Assembly: GCA_023653075.1 (NCBI GenBank)
Contig: JAMNXQ010000011.1
Span: forward strand, 1-49,263
From: Algoriphagus sp.
Lineage (GTDB): Bacteria; Bacteroidota; Bacteroidia; Cytophagales; Cyclobacteriaceae
Direction of reading: 5' to 3'
Length of the DNA: 49,263 nucleotides
The position numbers and the translations under genes were made by a program. The notes below the pieces were generated by a model. It was not told the origin of the DNA, did not search any database, and saw nothing but the letters and a program-made list of their open reading frames with translations. Below, in pieces: positions 16,224 to 24,990 of this stretch (its first letter is position 1; the number at the start of each line of letters is the position of its first letter).

Positions 16224-17134
16224 TGCTTCCTTCCACCTTCAAGGATTACCTACTACTTCACTTTATTGTGTTGATCTGGGGAATCACCTCCATCTTAGGG
16301 TTGTTGATTAGCCTTCCGTCTTTGGAGCTCGTGTTTTACCGCACACTTCTGGCGGCGATAGGAGTAGCGGTCTTGATGGGAATTCGAAAAGAATCGCTCC
16401 GTGTAGCCCCCATGGACTTGCTCAAAATCGTAGGGGTAGGGGTACTGATTTCCTTGCATTGGATCTTCTTTTTTTGGTCGGCCAAGGTGTCTACTGCTTC
16501 TGTTTGCCTGGCGGGAATGGCTACCACCTCACTTTGGACCTCTTTTTTGGATCCCTTGATCAACAAAAAGCGCATCAAACCCTTCGAGGTCGCCTTAGGT
16601 TTGCTGGTAATTTCAGGCTTGCTCGTCATCTTTCAGTTTGAAAATGGGTACTGGCTGGGACTATTTATGGCCTTGGCTGCCGCATTTTTGAGTGCCCTAT
16701 TTTCCATACTCAATGGACGCCTGACATTTCGATACAGCCCTTACCAAATCACTTTTTACGAAATGGCGGCCGCGAGCTTAGTTGCCTTGCTGTTTTTGCC
16801 CCTCTATTCCTACATCGATGGTTCAGCGATTCAATGGGATTGGAAAGGAATGGATTGGTTTTGGCTCCTGATTCTAGCTGGAATTTGTACGGTGTATGCG
16901 TTTTCGGTTTCGGTGGAATTGATGAAGCGCCTACCGGTTTTTTCCATCAATCTGACCATCAATTTGGAGCCCGTTTATGGAATTCTGTTGGCGGTCTTAA
17001 TTTTTGGGGAAAAAGAAAAAATGACCCAAGAGTTTTACTTGGGTACAGGCATCATTTTCGTTTCGGTGTTGATCTATCCGGTCATCAACTATTGGCAAAA
17101 AAAGAGAAAAGAGGCATCGATACCGAAAGCCTAA
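16223..17134 (+). CDS. EamA/DMT-family transporter
   Basis: Ten-helix drug/metabolite transporter of about 303 residues with two EamA repeats (residues 5-140 and 150-290). Hydrophobic segments alternate with short charged loops throughout, and the second repeat ends YGILLAVLIFGEKEKMTQEFYLGTGIIFVSVL, the usual EamA finish. The ATG at 16223 overlaps the TGA of the permease gene (TGATG), so translation is probably coupled; an in-frame GTG at 16220 is less likely. The substrate is unknown. It converges on ispE with about 20 bases between the stops. Confidence 0.85.
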   Translation: MLPSTFKDYLLLHFIVLIWGITSILGLLISLPSLELVFYRTLLAAIGVAVLMGIRKESLRVAPMDLLKIVGVGVLISLHWIFFFWSAKVSTASVCLAGMATTSLWTSFLDPLINKKRIKPFEVALGLLVISGLLVIFQFENGYWLGLFMALAAAFLSALFSILNGRLTFRYSPYQITFYEMAAASLVALLFLPLYSYIDGSAIQWDWKGMDWFWLLILAGICTVYAFSVSVELMKRLPVFSINLTINLEPVYGILLAVLIFGEKEKMTQEFYLGTGIIFVSVLIYPVINYWQKKRKEASIPKA

Positions 17135-17153
17135 TTTTTTCAATCCGTTCCCA

Positions 17154-17960
17154 TTAAAGCAGGGATTCAAACACAAAATATTCCGTAGGCCAATCTGGGA
17201 AAGTGGGCTTTTGGTCAAATAAGCCAAAAATACTTGAGCCAGAACCCGACATGGCAGCATAGTATGCTCCCGCTTGGTAGAGGCTAGCTTTCAATTCGGC
17301 TAATTTAGGATGGGCAAGAAACACGGAGGGTTCAAAGTCGTTGACCAATTCCTCTTTCCAGCGGTTACGGTCTGCCAAAATGGTTTCTAGATTTGTTTTG
17401 GGAGCCTTTGGAACTACTCCGGCGTAAGCTTCTTTGGTCCCTACATGAATTCCTGGGTAGATCAAGACTAAGTAAGAACCGTGTAAGGATACCGAAGAGG
17501 GTTCAAGAATTTCTCCTCTTCCGCGGATAATTTTGGGTGAATTTTCTATGAAAAACGGGCAATCACTCCCCAATTCTGCTGCGTATTCTTCCAGGAAAAA
17601 ATCGTCCAGGTGCAAGTCAAAAAGATTATTCATCAGCGTCAATGCAAAAGCCCCATCTGCGGAGCCACCACCCAAGCCAGCGCCCATGGGAATATGTTTG
17701 TGCAAGTGGATCTGGAGACTAGGCAAACCATGGTAATCTTTTTTGAGCAGCTTTTCAGCTTTCAAGATCAAATTGTCCTTGGGATCTCCAGGCACGTCCA
17801 AACCGGTTACAGTCCAAGAAGGCTTTTTGTCCAAGATCATTTCCAAGGCGTCACAGAGCGGGATAGGAACCATGCAGGATTCGATTTCATGGTAGCCATC
17901 TTTACGCTTTTGCGTGATGTGAAGTCCGAGGTTGATTTTGGCGTTGGGAAAGGTGATCAT
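17154..17960 (-). CDS. ispE: 4-diphosphocytidyl-2-C-methyl-D-erythritol kinase
   Basis: GHMP kinase of the MEP isoprenoid pathway; phosphorylates CDP-methylerythritol at the 2-hydroxyl. 268 residues from the ATG at 17960; upstream in-frame TTG codons would add only MLKLCP. Motifs: NAKINLGLHITQKRKDGYHEI at the N-terminus (catalytic Lys region), the ATP loop PMGAGLGGGSADGAFAL, SDCPFF, and the C-terminal AMSGSGSSIFGLF. It is monocistronic, between the EamA gene and the ilv leader region, with a -7 element very close to the start. Confidence 0.95.
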   Translation of the reverse strand: MITFPNAKINLGLHITQKRKDGYHEIESCMVPIPLCDALEMILDKKPSWTVTGLDVPGDPKDNLILKAEKLLKKDYHGLPSLQIHLHKHIPMGAGLGGGSADGAFALTLMNNLFDLHLDDFFLEEYAAELGSDCPFFIENSPKIIRGRGEILEPSSVSLHGSYLVLIYPGIHVGTKEAYAGVVPKAPKTNLETILADRNRWKEELVNDFEPSVFLAHPKLAELKASLYQAGAYYAAMSGSGSSIFGLFDQKPTFPDWPTEYFVFESLL

Positions 17961-17975
17961 GGGGCACAATTTCAA

Positions 17976-17983
17976 CAAAAGTA
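17976..17983 (-). promoter_or_regulatory. ispE promoter, -7 element
   Basis: Perfect TACTTTTG on the minus strand, 15 bases before the ispE ATG, which would give a very short leader. No clear TTG at -33. Confidence 0.4.
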
Positions 17984-18192
17984 AGGGAAATCAGGGTAGA
18001 ATGGCTGCTTTCGTTTCTTTTTTAAATATTTCAAACTTTGGTCAAAATTTTAGCAATTGTTAGGGTATTGCCCTAATTCTTTAGTCGAAATGCAGGTATG
18101 AATCAAAAAAATTGAAAAAAATAAAAATCAGTAGAATATTTTGAGAAGGTAGAATATTCAGCCTGTTTTCGTGGTACTGGTTTTGACATTTC

Positions 18193-18231
18193 TTTATTTT
18201 AGAAATAAAAGTCCGTAAAAATAGATTTTAC
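18193..18231 (+). promoter_or_regulatory. pair of AT-rich dyads upstream of the ilv promoter
   Basis: Two 17-base dyads: TTTATTT-TAG-AAATAAA (18193-18209) and GTAAAA-ATAGA-TTTTAC (18215-18231). Their centres are 22 bases apart, two helical turns, and the second ends about 45 bases before the candidate -33 element. They could be a binding site for a dimeric regulator such as an Lrp-type protein; this is inference. The interval 17984-18275 otherwise holds a small TTAGGG-TATTG-CCCTAA hairpin near 18058 and no gene. Confidence 0.4.
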
Positions 18232-18275
18232 CCAATTTTAAGCGCTGAATAAATGGTTACACGAAGAATTAAATA

Positions 18276-18306
18276 TTGTAAGTCTCGGCCTAGATAATTA
18301 CTATTG
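18276..18306 (+). promoter_or_regulatory. ilv/leu operon promoter
   Basis: TTG at 18276-18278, a 20-base spacer, and TACTATTG at 18299-18306 (one mismatch to TAnnTTTG). Transcription would begin near 18312, giving a leader RNA with about 32 bases before the leader peptide ATG. Position and spacing fit the attenuator downstream. Confidence 0.6.
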
Positions 18307-18344
18307 TATGGTAATTGAGTACTGAATCATCTTACCGTGAACAC

Positions 18345-18404
18345 ATGACTTACTCCTTGTTCCTACTCCTGCGATTTAGCATTCTCCTTTCTAATTCCAA
18401 GTGA
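18345..18404 (+). CDS. ilv/leu operon leader peptide
   Basis: Short reading frame encoding MTYSLFLLLRFSILLSNSK, 19 residues. Six codons are Leu (TTG, CTA, CTC, CTG, CTC, CTT) and one is Ile; there is no Val codon. Leu codons form the clusters LFLLL and ILL. The frame ends at TGA (18402-18404), which overlaps the first base pairs of a GAGGCAC segment able to pair with the terminator arm. It lies between the promoter and the terminator of a Leu/Ile/Val operon, as leader peptides of enteric ilv and leu operons do. No Shine-Dalgarno is seen, as usual in this phylum. It is a sensor of charged tRNA-Leu (and perhaps tRNA-Ile), not expected to work as a protein. Confidence 0.85.
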   Translation: MTYSLFLLLRFSILLSNSK

Positions 18405-18448
18405 GGCACAAGACTATAGCGATACTTCTATACTTTGTAAAGTGCCTC
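18403..18448 (+). promoter_or_regulatory. antiterminator of the ilv/leu attenuator
   Basis: GAGGCAC (18403-18409) is the exact complement of GTGCCTC (18442-18448), the left arm of the terminator. A smaller hairpin TATAG/CTATA (18415-18419 with 18428-18432) lies inside and would shorten the loop. The first arm overlaps the leader stop codon, so a ribosome that finishes the leader covers it, whereas a ribosome stalled at the Leu codons leaves it free. Confidence 0.75.
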
Positions 18449-18470
18449 CATCCAAAGAGGCACTTTTTTT
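18439..18470 (+). terminator. attenuator terminator before ilvD
   Basis: AAAGTGCCTC pairs with GAGGCACTTT across the loop CATCCAAA: a 10-bp stem with a run of seven T (18464-18470) overlapping its 3' end. It ends 12 bases before the ilvD start, so it can only be a conditional terminator. Confidence 0.9.
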
Positions 18471-18482
18471 ATTTACGATACC

Positions 18483-20171
18483 ATGGCCCAAAATAAGCTT
18501 AAAAAATACAGTTGGGAAATAAGTGACAACCCAGAGCATCCTGCAGGGATGGCGATGTTGTATGCCACTGGCATGTCTGACAAAAAAATGAAGCAGCCTT
18601 TTGTAGGAATCGCAAGTTGCGGCTACGAAAGTAATCCCTGCAACATGCACCTCAACGACTTTGCTGCGCACATCAAAGCTTCCTCCCAGGAAGAAGAATT
18701 GACGGGATTGATTTTCAATACCATTGGAATCTCTGACGGAACTTCCATGGGCACTCTAGGGATGCGCTATTCCTTGGTTTCCAGAGAAATTATTGCAGAT
18801 TCCATAGAATCCTTTGTGCTTGGACATTCTTTTGATGCCTGCATCGCTGTAGCTGGCTGTGATAAAAATATGCCTGGTGCGGTGATGGGAATGCTTCGCA
18901 TCAATCGCCCTAGTATCATGGTCTATGGGGGCACCATTGCATCGGGCCTCTACAAAGGAGAAAAGCTAAACATTGTCTCAGCATTTGAGGCTTTTGGTAA
19001 AAAAATTCAAGGCACTATTACCCCGGAAGATTACGATGGGGTGATTCGCAATGCCTGCCCGGGAGCTGGAGCCTGTGGAGGAATGTACACAGCCAACACC
19101 ATGTCTTCAGCGATTGAAGCATTGGGTATGTCCTTGCCGTATTCAGCGTCGTATCCAGCCAACTCCCCTGAGAAATTACGGGAATGCCGAGAGGTAAATC
19201 ATTACCTACGCATCTTGCTAGAGATGGACCTGAAGCCCAAAGACATTGTCACTCGAAAAAGTATTGAAAATGCTGTGCGGGTAGCCATCGCCCTTGGAGG
19301 AAGTACCAATGCGGTGCTCCACCTTCTGGCAATCGCTCGTACGGCAGGCGTGAATTTTTCACTTCAAGACTTCAAGGATCTCAATGCCAAAACCCCTATG
19401 GTGGGTGACTTTAAGCCTTCAGGAAAGTTCCTGATGGAAGACTTGCACGAGCAAGGAGGCCTTCCCGCCTTTATGAAGTACTTTTTAGAAAAAGGCTACC
19501 TCCATGGAGATTGCCTTACAGTGACAGGGAAAACCTTGGCGGAAAATTTGGAAAAGGTGGAGGCGCTTGTGCCTTCTAGAGTCAATGTGATCCATCCTGT
19601 AGAATCTCCCATCAAAGACACGGGGCATCTCTGCATCCTGTCTGGAAACCTTGCCCCTGAGGGTGCGGTAGCCAAGATTACAGGCAAGGAAGGAAGGCTA
19701 TTTACTGGGCCTGCCAAGGTGTATGACTCCGAGTTGGATGCCAATAATGCCATCCGTGACCACCAGGTCAAGGCGGGTGATGTGGTAGTCATTCGCAACG
19801 TGGGTCCAAAAGGCGCGCCTGGAATGCCAGAAATGCTCAAGCCTACCTCCATGATCATCGGTGCTGGCTTGGGTTCAGATGTAGCCTTGATTACTGACGG
19901 TCGTTTTTCAGGAGGTACCCACGGATTTGTGGTGGGTCACGTGACACCTGAAGCCTGGTGTGGAGGCCCTATTGGACTTCTCCGAGATGGAGACCTCATT
20001 ACCATCGATACCGACAGTCAAAGCCTTCAGGTAGCGGTAACCGCAGAGGAGTTTGCTACACGCAAAACTACCTGGTCACCCAAGCCCCTTGTAGGATTGC
20101 AAGGCACGCTCAAAAAATACAATCAACTCGTAGCCACCGCCTCTGAAGGTTGTGTCACAGATAACTTCTGA
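18483..20171 (+). CDS. ilvD: dihydroxy-acid dehydratase
   Basis: Dehydrates 2,3-dihydroxy-isovalerate and 2,3-dihydroxy-3-methylvalerate to the 2-keto acids before Val/Leu and Ile. 562 residues, normal length. Iron-sulfur ligands are in NPCN (Cys53), AGCDKNMPG and [16 protein letters not shown]; the C-terminal [21 protein letters not shown] is the family signature. It is the first gene of the nine-gene operon, directly after the attenuator terminator. The ATG sits in ACCATGG with no Shine-Dalgarno. Confidence 0.97.
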   Translation: MAQNKLKKYSWEISDNPEHPAGMAMLYATGMSDKKMKQPFVGIASCGYESNPCNMHLNDFAAHIKASSQEEELTGLIFNTIGISDGTSMGTLGMRYSLVSREIIADSIESFVLGHSFDACIAVAGCDKNMPGAVMGMLRINRPSIMVYGGTIASGLYKGEKLNIVSAFEAFGKKIQGTITPEDYDGVIRNACPGAGACGGMYTANTMSSAIEALGMSLPYSASYPANSPEKLRECREVNHYLRILLEMDLKPKDIVTRKSIENAVRVAIALGGSTNAVLHLLAIARTAGVNFSLQDFKDLNAKTPMVGDFKPSGKFLMEDLHEQGGLPAFMKYFLEKGYLHGDCLTVTGKTLAENLEKVEALVPSRVNVIHPVESPIKDTGHLCILSGNLAPEGAVAKITGKEGRLFTGPAKVYDSELDANNAIRDHQVKAGDVVVIRNVGPKGAPGMPEMLKPTSMIIGAGLGSDVALITDGRFSGGTHGFVVGHVTPEAWCGGPIGLLRDGDLITIDTDSQSLQVAVTAEEFATRKTTWSPKPLVGLQGTLKKYNQLVATASEGCVTDNF

Positions 20172-20175
20172 TTCC

Positions 20176-21867
20176 ATGGAAACAAAAATGAGAGGTGCTG
20201 ACATTGTCGTTCGATCGCTGATTGCCGAGCAAGCTGAAATAATTTTCGGCTATCCCGGGGGTGCTATCATGCCGGTGTATGATGCTCTATACGATTACCA
20301 CGACCAAATCAAACATGTACTTACCCGTCACGAACAAGGTGCCATCCATGCCGCCCAAGGCTATGCGCGCATTTCGGGTAAGGTAGGAGTTTGTCTTGCG
20401 ACTTCAGGTCCAGGGGCCACTAACCTGATTACAGGATTGGCGGATGCCCAGATCGACAGTACCCCTTTGGTTTGCATCACGGGTCAGGTAGCCGCACATC
20501 TCTTAGGAACGGATGCGTTTCAAGAAACGGATGTGATGGGTATTTCTATGCCTGCCACCAAGTGGAACATCCAAGTAAGGCATGCAAAAGATATTGCGCC
20601 TGCCATTGCTAAAGCATTTTTTATCGCACGTTCTGGAAGACCGGGTGCTGTGCTGATCGACATTACCAAAAATGCGCAAGTGGAACTAGAAGAGTTCAAT
20701 TACAGCCCTTGCCAAGAGTTTAGATCCTATAAAATCCATCACCCAGTAGACCTTCCAGCCATACAAGAAGCGGCAGAGCTAATCAATAGTGCAAGCCGAC
20801 CTTATTTGCTGTTTGGTCAAGGAGTGATTTTGGGAAAAGCGGAGGCGGAGCTGAAGTTCTTCTTAGACAAATCTGGAATCCCTGCCGCATCCACCCTTTT
20901 GGGTTCTGGAGCCCTTTCCCAGGAGCATCCTAACTATGTAGGGAAATTGGGAATGCATGGCAATTATGCCCCTAATCTACTCACTAACCAGTGCGATGTG
21001 TTGATTGCGGTCGGCATGCGTTTTGATGACCGAGTGACGGGAGATTTATCCCGCTATGCCAAGCAAGCCAAAGTGATCCACTTGGAATTGGACCCTTCCG
21101 AAATCAACAAAAATGTGAAAGCGGATGTCGCAGTCCTTGGAGATTGCAAGGAAAGCTTAGCCACATTGACCGAAGCGATTACGGGCAAAAAACACGAGGC
21201 TTGGATGGCCAAATTCCGAGCCTTGGAACAGCAGGAAAAGGAAGCTGTCGTGCAACACGACCTGACCCCAACCAAAGCAGGTTTAACCATGGGTGAGGTC
21301 ATCCACCAAATCAACCAGTACAAGGCAGACGATGCCGTATTGGTGACCGATGTGGGGCAGCACCAGATGATTGCCTGGCGGTATTTCGATTACAAGAAAA
21401 CGCGAACTCAGGTAACTTCAGGTGGATTGGGAACCATGGGATTTGCCCTTCCAGCGGCGCTTGGCGCTCAGCTACACGACTATTCGCGACAAGTGATTTG
21501 CGTGGTGGGCGATGGAGGAATTCAGATGACTATCCAAGAGCTGGGTACCATCATGCAGACCAAGGCTCCTGTCAAAATTGTCTTGCTGAATAACAATTAC
21601 CTCGGTATGGTGCGCCAATGGCAGCAGATGTTTTTTGACAAGCGCTACTCTTTTACCGAACTAGATAATCCAGATTTTATCAAGCTTGCTGATGCGTACG
21701 GAATCAAAGCTCAGAAAGTCGATGAACGTTCCAGTCTCCAAGAAGCAATCGAAGACATGCTGATTCATGATGGTCCGTTTTTCCTAGAAGTGGTGGTTGA
21801 AAAAGAGGACAATGTATTCCCCATGATTGCCACGGGATGCTCCGTAGAAGAAGTTCGACTCCATTAA
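20176..21867 (+). CDS. ilvB: acetolactate synthase, large (catalytic) subunit
   Basis: Thiamine diphosphate enzyme joining pyruvate to pyruvate or 2-ketobutyrate, the first common step of Val/Leu and Ile synthesis. 563 residues from the ATG at 20176, four bases after the ilvD stop; an in-frame GTG at 20152 overlaps ilvD and is less likely. Motifs: GYPGGAIMPVYDAL with HEQGAIHAAQGYAR (catalytic Glu), the FAD region (GMRFDDRVTGD), and the thiamine diphosphate motif VGDGGIQMTIQEL...NNNYLGMVRQWQ. It works with IlvN, encoded next. Confidence 0.97.
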   Translation: METKMRGADIVVRSLIAEQAEIIFGYPGGAIMPVYDALYDYHDQIKHVLTRHEQGAIHAAQGYARISGKVGVCLATSGPGATNLITGLADAQIDSTPLVCITGQVAAHLLGTDAFQETDVMGISMPATKWNIQVRHAKDIAPAIAKAFFIARSGRPGAVLIDITKNAQVELEEFNYSPCQEFRSYKIHHPVDLPAIQEAAELINSASRPYLLFGQGVILGKAEAELKFFLDKSGIPAASTLLGSGALSQEHPNYVGKLGMHGNYAPNLLTNQCDVLIAVGMRFDDRVTGDLSRYAKQAKVIHLELDPSEINKNVKADVAVLGDCKESLATLTEAITGKKHEAWMAKFRALEQQEKEAVVQHDLTPTKAGLTMGEVIHQINQYKADDAVLVTDVGQHQMIAWRYFDYKKTRTQVTSGGLGTMGFALPAALGAQLHDYSRQVICVVGDGGIQMTIQELGTIMQTKAPVKIVLLNNNYLGMVRQWQQMFFDKRYSFTELDNPDFIKLADAYGIKAQKVDERSSLQEAIEDMLIHDGPFFLEVVVEKEDNVFPMIATGCSVEEVRLH

Positions 21868-21877
21868 TCTCTCGCCT

Positions 21878-22378
21878 ATGAAACGCTATACCATCTTTGT
21901 CATCACCGAAAATTTCATTGGGATTCTCAACCGAATCACCATCATTTTTACCCGAAGGGGAATCAATATCGATGCGCTTACGGCCTCTGAAAGCCGGATC
22001 CCAGGAGTGCACCGCATCACCATTGAAGTGACGGTCACCGAGGAGACTGTCATCCAGCTCGTCAACCAAATCGAAAAGATTATCGATGTGATTAAGGCCT
22101 TCCACCACGAGGATTCGGGGGTGGTCTACCAAGAGTTGGCCTTGTATAAAATTCCTGTATCACGACTAGATGGAGGCTTGGAAAAAATTATCCGTGATCA
22201 CCATGCCAAAATCATTGCAGCAGAGCCAGACTTTGTCGTGCTGGAATTGACCGGACACAAGGAAAAGACGCGAGAGCTGCTGGAACTATTGAAAGACTAT
22301 GGCATACTTGAATTTGCGCGATCCGGTAGGGTGGCTGTCGCCAAGCGCATGCTCACCATAGACTCATTTGTCAACTAA
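21878..22378 (+). CDS. ilvN: acetolactate synthase, small (regulatory) subunit
   Basis: Regulatory partner of IlvB that confers valine feedback inhibition and raises activity. 166 residues: an N-terminal ACT domain (residues 2-80, FVITENFIGILNRITIIFTRRGINIDALTAS) and a C-terminal ALS small-subunit domain (KIIAAEPDFVVLELTGHKEKTRELLELL). The first domain has the N-x-x-G-x-L-x-R pattern of valine-binding ACT domains. It starts 10 bases after ilvB. The name ilvH would be equally fair. Confidence 0.94.
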   Translation: MKRYTIFVITENFIGILNRITIIFTRRGINIDALTASESRIPGVHRITIEVTVTEETVIQLVNQIEKIIDVIKAFHHEDSGVVYQELALYKIPVSRLDGGLEKIIRDHHAKIIAAEPDFVVLELTGHKEKTRELLELLKDYGILEFARSGRVAVAKRMLTIDSFVN

Positions 22379-22414
22379 ACTCAACCTAAAAATCTATTCT
22401 TAAAATTTTCTACT

Positions 22415-23458
22415 ATGAAATTGAAATTTGGAAACGTTGAAGAAAACGTAGTAACCCGAGAAGAGTTCCCCTTAGAAAAAGCTAGAGAGGTCCTAAAAAA
22501 TGAAGTCATCGCAGTGATTGGATACGGGGTGCAAGGCCCAGGCCAAGCGCTCAACCTTCGTGACAACGGCTTCAACGTAATTGTGGGTCAGCGAAGCGGC
22601 TCCAAGACCTGGGACAAGGCCATCGCCGATGGATGGGTACCAGGAGAAACTCTTTTTGAAATTGAGGAAGCTTGCTCTTGTGGAACTATCCTCCAATTTT
22701 TGCTTTCAGATGCAGGGCAAATCGCCTTGTGGCCTACGTTGAAAAAACACTTGACCCCTGGGAAAGCCCTTTATTTTTCCCATGGATTTGGAATTACTTA
22801 CAAGGAAAAAACAGGAATCATTCCTCCAGCAGATGTGGATGTGATCTTGGTTGCTCCTAAAGGTTCCGGTACTTCCTTGAGAAGAATGTTTGTGGAAGGC
22901 AGAGGACTTAATTCTTCCTACGCCATTTACCAAGATGGAACAGGAAAAGCGAAAGACCGCGTAGTGGCTTTGGGTATCGGTGTCGGTTCTGGCTACCTTT
23001 TTGAAACAGACTTCTACCGTGAGGTAACTTCTGATTTGACTGGAGAGCGTGGTACCTTGATGGGTGCCATCCAAGGAATTTTCGCAGCTCAGTACGAGGT
23101 GCTTAGAGCCAATGGACATACTCCTTCTGAAGCATTCAACGAGACAGTCGAAGAATTGACCCAGTCTTTGATGCCCCTAGTGGCAGAAAATGGAATGGAT
23201 TGGATGTATGCCAACTGCTCTACTACTGCACAGCGCGGTGCTTTGGACTGGTGGAAGCCTTTCCGTGACGCGACCAAGCCGGTATTTGAAGCATTGTATC
23301 AGTCTGTAAAATCTGGAACAGAAGCGCAAAAATCCATTGACTCCAACTCCAAGGCGGATTATAGAGAAAAGTTAGAAGCTGAACTTGCTCAACTTCGTGA
23401 ATCTGAAATGTGGCAGGCGGGCGCCGTCGTGCGTAAGTTGAGACCAGAAAATAATTAA
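22415..23458 (+). CDS. ilvC: ketol-acid reductoisomerase
   Basis: Isomerises and reduces acetolactate and acetohydroxybutyrate. 347 residues, the short class I form. The Rossmann motif GYGVQGPGQALNLRDNG starts at residue 36, and the cofactor loop GQRSGSKTWDKA (Arg60, Ser61, Ser63) looks suited to the NADPH phosphate. Metal and catalytic residues lie in the C-terminal knotted domain (DLTGERGTLMGAIQGIFAAQYE; NCSTTAQRGALDWWKPF). It is fourth in the operon with a 36-base gap after ilvN. Confidence 0.96.
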   Translation: MKLKFGNVEENVVTREEFPLEKAREVLKNEVIAVIGYGVQGPGQALNLRDNGFNVIVGQRSGSKTWDKAIADGWVPGETLFEIEEACSCGTILQFLLSDAGQIALWPTLKKHLTPGKALYFSHGFGITYKEKTGIIPPADVDVILVAPKGSGTSLRRMFVEGRGLNSSYAIYQDGTGKAKDRVVALGIGVGSGYLFETDFYREVTSDLTGERGTLMGAIQGIFAAQYEVLRANGHTPSEAFNETVEELTQSLMPLVAENGMDWMYANCSTTAQRGALDWWKPFRDATKPVFEALYQSVKSGTEAQKSIDSNSKADYREKLEAELAQLRESEMWQAGAVVRKLRPENN

Positions 23459-23479
23459 TTTACCCAAACCCAAAAGCTC

Positions 23480-24988
23480 ATGAGTGAAAAGCTATGGATA
23501 TTCGATACCACGCTTCGAGATGGAGAACAAGTGCCTGGATGTCAACTCAATACCCAAGAAAAAATCATTGTTGCTAAGGCGCTGGAAGAACTTGGGGTAG
23601 ACATCATTGAGGCCGGATTTCCGATTTCTAGCCCTGGAGATTTTAATTCAGTCATTGAAATATCGAAAGCTGTTACTAATCCTATTATCTGTGCGCTTTC
23701 GCGTGCTGTAGAAAAGGACATTGAGGTAGCGGGTGCAGCACTTCAATACGCCAAAAAAGGGCGTATTCACACGGGTATCGGCGTTTCACCCTACCACATT
23801 CAGTACAAGCTCCGCTCCACTCCCGAAGACATCATTCGTCGTGGGGTAGCGGCGGTTAAGTTTGCCAAGCGATTCGTGGAAGATGTGGAGTTTTATGCGG
23901 AAGATGCAGGTCGAGCGGAAGCAGATTTTCTCTGCAAAATCATCGAAGAGGTGATCAAGGCAGGAGCTACAGTGGTGAATATTCCCGATACTACGGGGTA
24001 TTGCTTGCCTGAACAGTACGGAGCCATCATTTCTAGCCTAAAAAATCGGGTACCTAATATTGATCAGGCCATCATCGCTACCCATTGTCACAACGACCTA
24101 GGCATGGCAACCGCCAATACCGTGGCCGGCGTGCAGCAAGGTGCCAGACAAGTCGAGGTGACCATCAATGGAATCGGAGAACGTGCCGGCAACACCTCCA
24201 TGGAAGAGGTGGTGATGGCCATCAAGTGCCACCAATCCATTCCGGTTTACACGGATATCGTCACTCCAAAAATCTACCACACCAGCCGCCTGGTATCTAA
24301 ATTGATGAACATGCCGGTGCAGCCCAACAAGGCCATTGTGGGAAGAAATGCTTTTGCGCACTCCTCAGGAATCCATCAGGATGGGGTTTTGAAGCATCGC
24401 GAAAATTACGAAATCATCGACCCCAAAGAAGTGGGTGTTTCCGAGTCCACCATTGTACTCACCGCACGTTCTGGAAGAGCTGCACTCAAGCATCACCTGG
24501 ATGCCTTGGGAGTGGAACTCGAAGGAGAGGAATTACGTGAAGTGTATGAGGCGTTTCTAATCTTAGCTGATTCCAAGCGGGATGTGGGGAGAAAAGATTT
24601 ATTGGAGCTAGTGGGTAAATACATTGAGGATTCCAATTTCATTGAATTAGGTGATGTCAAGTACACCTCCAATGGAGCTATCCAAGCTGAGGTACACCTT
24701 AAAATCGGAAATGAACACTATTCAGCGATTTCTACGGGTGTAGGACCAGTGGACGCAGTATTGAAAGCCATTGAATCACTCGTACAGCCTCAGGTAGAAC
24801 TTGAGGAGTTCCTCATTCAGGCCATGACTCAGGGAAGTGACGATGTCGCCAAGGTGCACATGCGTCTCATCAAGTCTGACAAGCCCTACTATGGCTTTGC
24901 CTCCAATCAAGACATCGTCCTTGCTTCCGCGCAAGCATTTGTCGATGCACTCAACAAAATTCCAGTCAAAGAATATGCGACTGCCTAA
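23480..24988 (+). CDS. leuA: 2-isopropylmalate synthase
   Basis: Condenses acetyl-CoA with 2-ketoisovalerate, the first leucine-specific step. 502 residues. The TIM barrel begins [13 protein letters not shown] (residues 8-20), with metal-binding [13 protein letters not shown] near residue 200 and [31 protein letters not shown] marks the linker. The C-terminal 100 residues form the LeuA allosteric domain for leucine feedback. It is close to the classic bacterial LeuA, in contrast with the second LeuA-family gene at 27091. Confidence 0.95.
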   Translation: MSEKLWIFDTTLRDGEQVPGCQLNTQEKIIVAKALEELGVDIIEAGFPISSPGDFNSVIEISKAVTNPIICALSRAVEKDIEVAGAALQYAKKGRIHTGIGVSPYHIQYKLRSTPEDIIRRGVAAVKFAKRFVEDVEFYAEDAGRAEADFLCKIIEEVIKAGATVVNIPDTTGYCLPEQYGAIISSLKNRVPNIDQAIIATHCHNDLGMATANTVAGVQQGARQVEVTINGIGERAGNTSMEEVVMAIKCHQSIPVYTDIVTPKIYHTSRLVSKLMNMPVQPNKAIVGRNAFAHSSGIHQDGVLKHRENYEIIDPKEVGVSESTIVLTARSGRAALKHHLDALGVELEGEELREVYEAFLILADSKRDVGRKDLLELVGKYIEDSNFIELGDVKYTSNGAIQAEVHLKIGNEHYSAISTGVGPVDAVLKAIESLVQPQVELEEFLIQAMTQGSDDVAKVHMRLIKSDKPYYGFASNQDIVLASAQAFVDALNKIPVKEYATA

Positions 24989-24990
24989 CT

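Noticed and set aside
20152..20175. Upstream GTG start for ilvB
   Set aside because: It lies within ilvD, while the ATG at 20176 directly precedes the conserved N-terminus.
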